Source of the DNA: Solirubrobacterales bacterium
GTDB lineage: Bacteria; Actinomycetota; Thermoleophilia; Solirubrobacterales; Solirubrobacteraceae
DNA: 64,000 nucleotides
Direction of reading: 5' to 3'
Assembly (NCBI GenBank): GCA_019240115.1
Contig: JAFAYV010000070.1
Coordinates: 38,113-102,112 of the forward strand
Shown: piece after piece, positions 61,552 through 64,000 of the stretch
How the letters are laid out: each line of letters starts with the position of its first letter
How positions within the stretch are numbered: the stretch's first letter is position 1
Notes under the pieces: model-generated
What the model saw: only the letters and a program-made list of their open reading frames with translations
Databases searched by the model: none
What the model was told of the DNA's origin: nothing
Position numbers and translations under genes: made by a program

Positions 61552-62745
61552 TTAGATCTTGTGGCGCTGCAGCAGCTTGCGCCCGATGACCATCCGCTGG
61601 ATCTCCGACGTCCCCTCGCCGATCAAGAGCAGCGGCGCGTCGCGGTACAGCCGCTCGATCTCGTACTCCTTGGAGTAGCCGTAGCCGCCGTGGATCCGGA
61701 AGCTCTGCTGGGTCACTTCGCTGCAGAACTCGCTCGCCAGATACTTGGCCATGCCGGCCGCCAGGTCGTTGCGTTCCCCTGAGTCCTTCAGGCGCGCAGC
61801 ATTCACCATCATCAGGTGCGCCGCCTCGACCTTCGTGGCCATCTCGGCCAACGAAAACGCGATGGCCTGATGCTCGGCGATCGGCTTGCCGAATGTGCTG
61901 CGCTGCTGCGCGTATCGGACGGCGAGTTCGAAAGCGCGGATGCCCACGCCGCAGGCACGCGCCGACACGTTCACCCGTCCGACTTCGATGCCGTCCATCA
62001 TCTGGAAGAATCCCTGTCCGGGCTTGCCGCCGAGCACGTCGTCGGCGCCGGCCCGATAGCCGTCGAAGATGAGCTCGGTGGTGTCGATGCCCTTGTAGCC
62101 GAGTTTGTCGATCTTGCCGGGAATGAGCAGACCGGGCGCGACTTCACCGAAACCGGTGGGCTTTTCGACGAGGAACGCGGTGAGGTTCCGATGCGGCTTG
62201 TCGGCTCCTTCGTCGGTTCGCACCAACACGGCGACCAGGGTTGAACTGCCGCCGTTTGTCAACCACATCTTCTGCCCGTCGATGGTGTAGTTGCCGTCGG
62301 GATTGCGCCTGGCCCGGGTGCGTATCGCCGCGACGTCAGAACCCAGCTCCGGTTCGGACATCGAAAACGCGCCGCGGGCCTCGCCGGTCGCCATGCGCGG
62401 CAGGAAATGCTCTTTCTGCCGGTCGGTTCCGTGCTGGCGCAGCATGTAGGCCACGATGAAATGGGTGTTGATCACGCCCGAGATGCTCATCCAGCCGCGC
62501 GCGAGTTCCTCCACGCACAATGCGTAGGTCAGCAACGACTCACCGAGTCCCCCGTACTGCTCGGGTATCATCAGGCCGAATAGACCCATCTCGCGCATCC
62601 GGTCGACGATGTCCTGCGGATAGGTGTCGGTGCGTTCCAATTCCGGCGCGTTGGGAATGACTTCCTTGTCGACGAATTGGCGTACGGTCGACACGATTTC
62701 GCTCTGAAACTCGCTGAGGCCGAGGGTCTGGGCCAGTCTGGTCAT
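61552..62745 (-). CDS. acyl-CoA dehydrogenase
   Basis: A 397-residue flavoenzyme that desaturates acyl-CoA. FGLMIPEQYGGLGES, AFSMSEPELGSDVAAIRTRA, QKMWLTNGGSSTLVAVLVRT, QQRSTFGKPIAEHQAIAFSL and GGYGYSKEYEIERLYRDA are standard blocks, with the catalytic Glu in GEGTSEIQR. Codon use is visibly less extreme (TTCCAATTCC, GAATTGG) than in the rest of the window, and the protein looks mycobacterial. It is 11 bp downstream of the CoA-transferase. Confidence 0.92.
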   Translation of the reverse strand: MTRLAQTLGLSEFQSEIVSTVRQFVDKEVIPNAPELERTDTYPQDIVDRMREMGLFGLMIPEQYGGLGESLLTYALCVEELARGWMSISGVINTHFIVAYMLRQHGTDRQKEHFLPRMATGEARGAFSMSEPELGSDVAAIRTRARRNPDGNYTIDGQKMWLTNGGSSTLVAVLVRTDEGADKPHRNLTAFLVEKPTGFGEVAPGLLIPGKIDKLGYKGIDTTELIFDGYRAGADDVLGGKPGQGFFQMMDGIEVGRVNVSARACGVGIRAFELAVRYAQQRSTFGKPIAEHQAIAFSLAEMATKVEAAHLMMVNAARLKDSGERNDLAAGMAKYLASEFCSEVTQQSFRIHGGYGYSKEYEIERLYRDAPLLLIGEGTSEIQRMVIGRKLLQRHKI

Positions 62746-62756
62746 CGCTGATCTCC

Positions 62757-63980
62757 CTATCCGCGATCCGGCCCGATCGTGCCCGAGGACACCAGGCCGG
62801 TGATGTCGTCGCGGCTCAAACCCAGCCGCCCGGCGAGCAGGTCGGCAGTGTCCTGGCCCAGCCCGGGGGCGGGCCCGCTGGGCGGATGCACACCGTCGAG
62901 CTCGGCCGGTAGCCCCGGGGCGAAGTATTCACCGACATCGGGCTGGCTGAGCCGACAGAACAGCGGATTCTTGGTGACGCGCTCGTCGTCGGCGACTTCC
63001 CCGAACGTGCGGTAGCGCTCGAACAGGACCGTCGTGCCCGACAGCGCATCGGTGATCTCGTCGGCGGTGTGATCGCCGAACCAGGTGGCGAACAGGCCGC
63101 TCAACACCTCGCGGTGGCGGTAGCGCTCGCCTTCCTCGGTGAAGTCGACGCCGAGCGCCTCGGCCAGCGCGGATACCGCCGGCCCAGTGCCCGACACCTC
63201 GACCAGGTCGCGAAAATGGCGCCGCGTCAACGTGACCACCATGAAGCGGGCGCCGTCGCTGCTGGCGAAATCCTGGCCGTACTGGCCGTAGATGGCGTTT
63301 CCGAGGCGTGGCCGTTCGGTGCCGTTCACCTGCGGCTCGGTCAGCAACCCCAGGTTGCCCGCGGTCGCCAGCGCCACGTCCTCCAACGACAGACTGACCC
63401 GTGCGCCGTGCCCGCACCGATCGCGGCGGCGCACCGCGGCGGTCACGGCGAGCGCGGCATACAGGCCGCAGCACACATCCCATGCCGGAAGCACATGGTT
63501 CACCGGGCCGGCGTGCTCGACCGGGCCGGTGACGAGCGGGAAGCCGGTCGCGGCGTTGACGGTGTAATCCACCCCGGTGGACCCGTCGCCACGGCCGACC
63601 AGCTGGACGTGAATGACATCCGGGCGCATCGTGGCTAGCTGGTCGTACGCCAACCAGGACAGACCGGCGGCGTTGGTCACGACGATGCCGTCGCCCTCCA
63701 CGATGAGCCGCTGCACCAGCCGCTGCCCGTTGGCTGAGCGTAGATCCACTGTGGCCGAGCGCTTTCCCTTGTTCAACCCGGTCCAGTAGATCGAGGCGCC
63801 GCTCGCGGCCAGCGGCCACCGGCGGAAGTCGGACGCGCCGCCGATCGGGTCGACACGGATCACCTCGGCTCCGAGTTGAGCCAGGGTCATGCCGCACAGC
63901 GGGGCCGCGACGAAGCTGGAAACCTCCACGACGGTGGTGCCGGCCAGCGGCAATCCGGCCGTCTGGCCCCCGGCGGTCAA
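62757..63980 (-). CDS. class III (CaiB/BaiF) CoA-transferase
   Basis: A 407-residue protein. LPLAGTTVVEVSSFVAAPLCGMTLAQLGAEVIRVDP is the N-terminal CoA-binding part, and GLNKGKRSATVDLRSANGQR is typical for the family. It moves CoA between carboxylic acids, here probably feeding the acyl-CoA dehydrogenase. The TTG start overlaps the preceding stop codon. Confidence 0.88.
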   Translation of the reverse strand: MTAGGQTAGLPLAGTTVVEVSSFVAAPLCGMTLAQLGAEVIRVDPIGGASDFRRWPLAASGASIYWTGLNKGKRSATVDLRSANGQRLVQRLIVEGDGIVVTNAAGLSWLAYDQLATMRPDVIHVQLVGRGDGSTGVDYTVNAATGFPLVTGPVEHAGPVNHVLPAWDVCCGLYAALAVTAAVRRRDRCGHGARVSLSLEDVALATAGNLGLLTEPQVNGTERPRLGNAIYGQYGQDFASSDGARFMVVTLTRRHFRDLVEVSGTGPAVSALAEALGVDFTEEGERYRHREVLSGLFATWFGDHTADEITDALSGTTVLFERYRTFGEVADDERVTKNPLFCRLSQPDVGEYFAPGLPAELDGVHPPSGPAPGLGQDTADLLAGRLGLSRDDITGLVSSGTIGPDRG

Positions 63981-64000
63981 GGCGCAACCCGTTCGAAGAT
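63977..64000 (-). CDS. C-terminal end of an upstream gene, off window
   Basis: The last codons IFERVAP and a TGA that overlaps the CoA-transferase TTG start are visible at the right edge. They imply at least one more gene in this leftward operon; the product cannot be identified. Confidence 0.4.
   Translation of the reverse strand: MFERVAP

Overview
The window is about 64 kb of very GC-rich DNA with typical high-GC codon use, heavy GTG/TTG start usage, ATGA/TGATG gene overlaps and TAGGAT-like -10 boxes. Gene content (SUF iron-sulfur operon with SufU and a Rrf2 regulator, DUF1360, a RemA/DUF370-like protein, GpgS, DICT-domain signalling protein, Thermus-type PyrE) suggests a soil actinobacterium, most likely of the class Thermoleophilia (Solirubrobacterales-like). 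That assignment is inference; no rRNA gene is present.

Region by region: 0-9.6 kb holds amidohydrolase and oxidoreductase genes, a molybdopterin protein, DUF1360, a glucosylglycerate synthase gene fused to a broken glycosyltransferase, an FAD reductase, a VOC protein and threonine synthase. 9.7-17 kb holds a LOV-GGDEF-EAL-DICT photoreceptor, an SDR with a 36-codon leader ORF, a cupin, a frameshifted AraC regulator, a PHB-depolymerase-type esterase and its RHH regulator. 17-26 kb holds a DoxX protein with a transposase-like HTH tail, a DrrAB-type ABC exporter, PyrE-like PRTase, an MFS exporter, a GFA protein, an HxlR regulator and a nitronate monooxygenase. 26-34 kb looks like an accessory island: a PPOX protein, a DUF433/DUF5615 toxin-antitoxin pair, decayed IS21 and IS3 pieces, and a ribose-type ABC importer without catabolic genes, ending at an intact tRNA-Thr. 

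34-45 kb is core: M23-like protein, tRNA-Tyr, primary-type sigma factor, pgsA, clpP, an FAH protein, and a PhzF/MarR pair divergent from a DHA2 exporter. 44.6-48 kb is a MacB/LolD-type ABC system. 48.5-55.4 kb is a leftward SUF operon (rrf2-sufC-sufS-acyltransferase-sufU-Rieske-sufB-sufD-RemA). 55.4-61.3 kb holds RNase D, a lipoprotein, an M3 peptidase, small membrane/hypothetical proteins and a long 3-hydroxyacyl-CoA dehydrogenase. 61.5-64 kb is an acyl-CoA dehydrogenase and class III CoA-transferase operon that reads like mycobacterial sequence.

The most unusual items are a family of ~230-250 bp palindromic elements with terminal inverted repeats (one supplies the start codon region of the LolD-type ATPase), the LOV-linked c-di-GMP protein with a DICT tail, the DoxX-HTH fusion, the in-frame GT2-GpgS fusion, several palindromic operator candidates at gene starts, and many short tandem duplications that have broken or reshaped genes.
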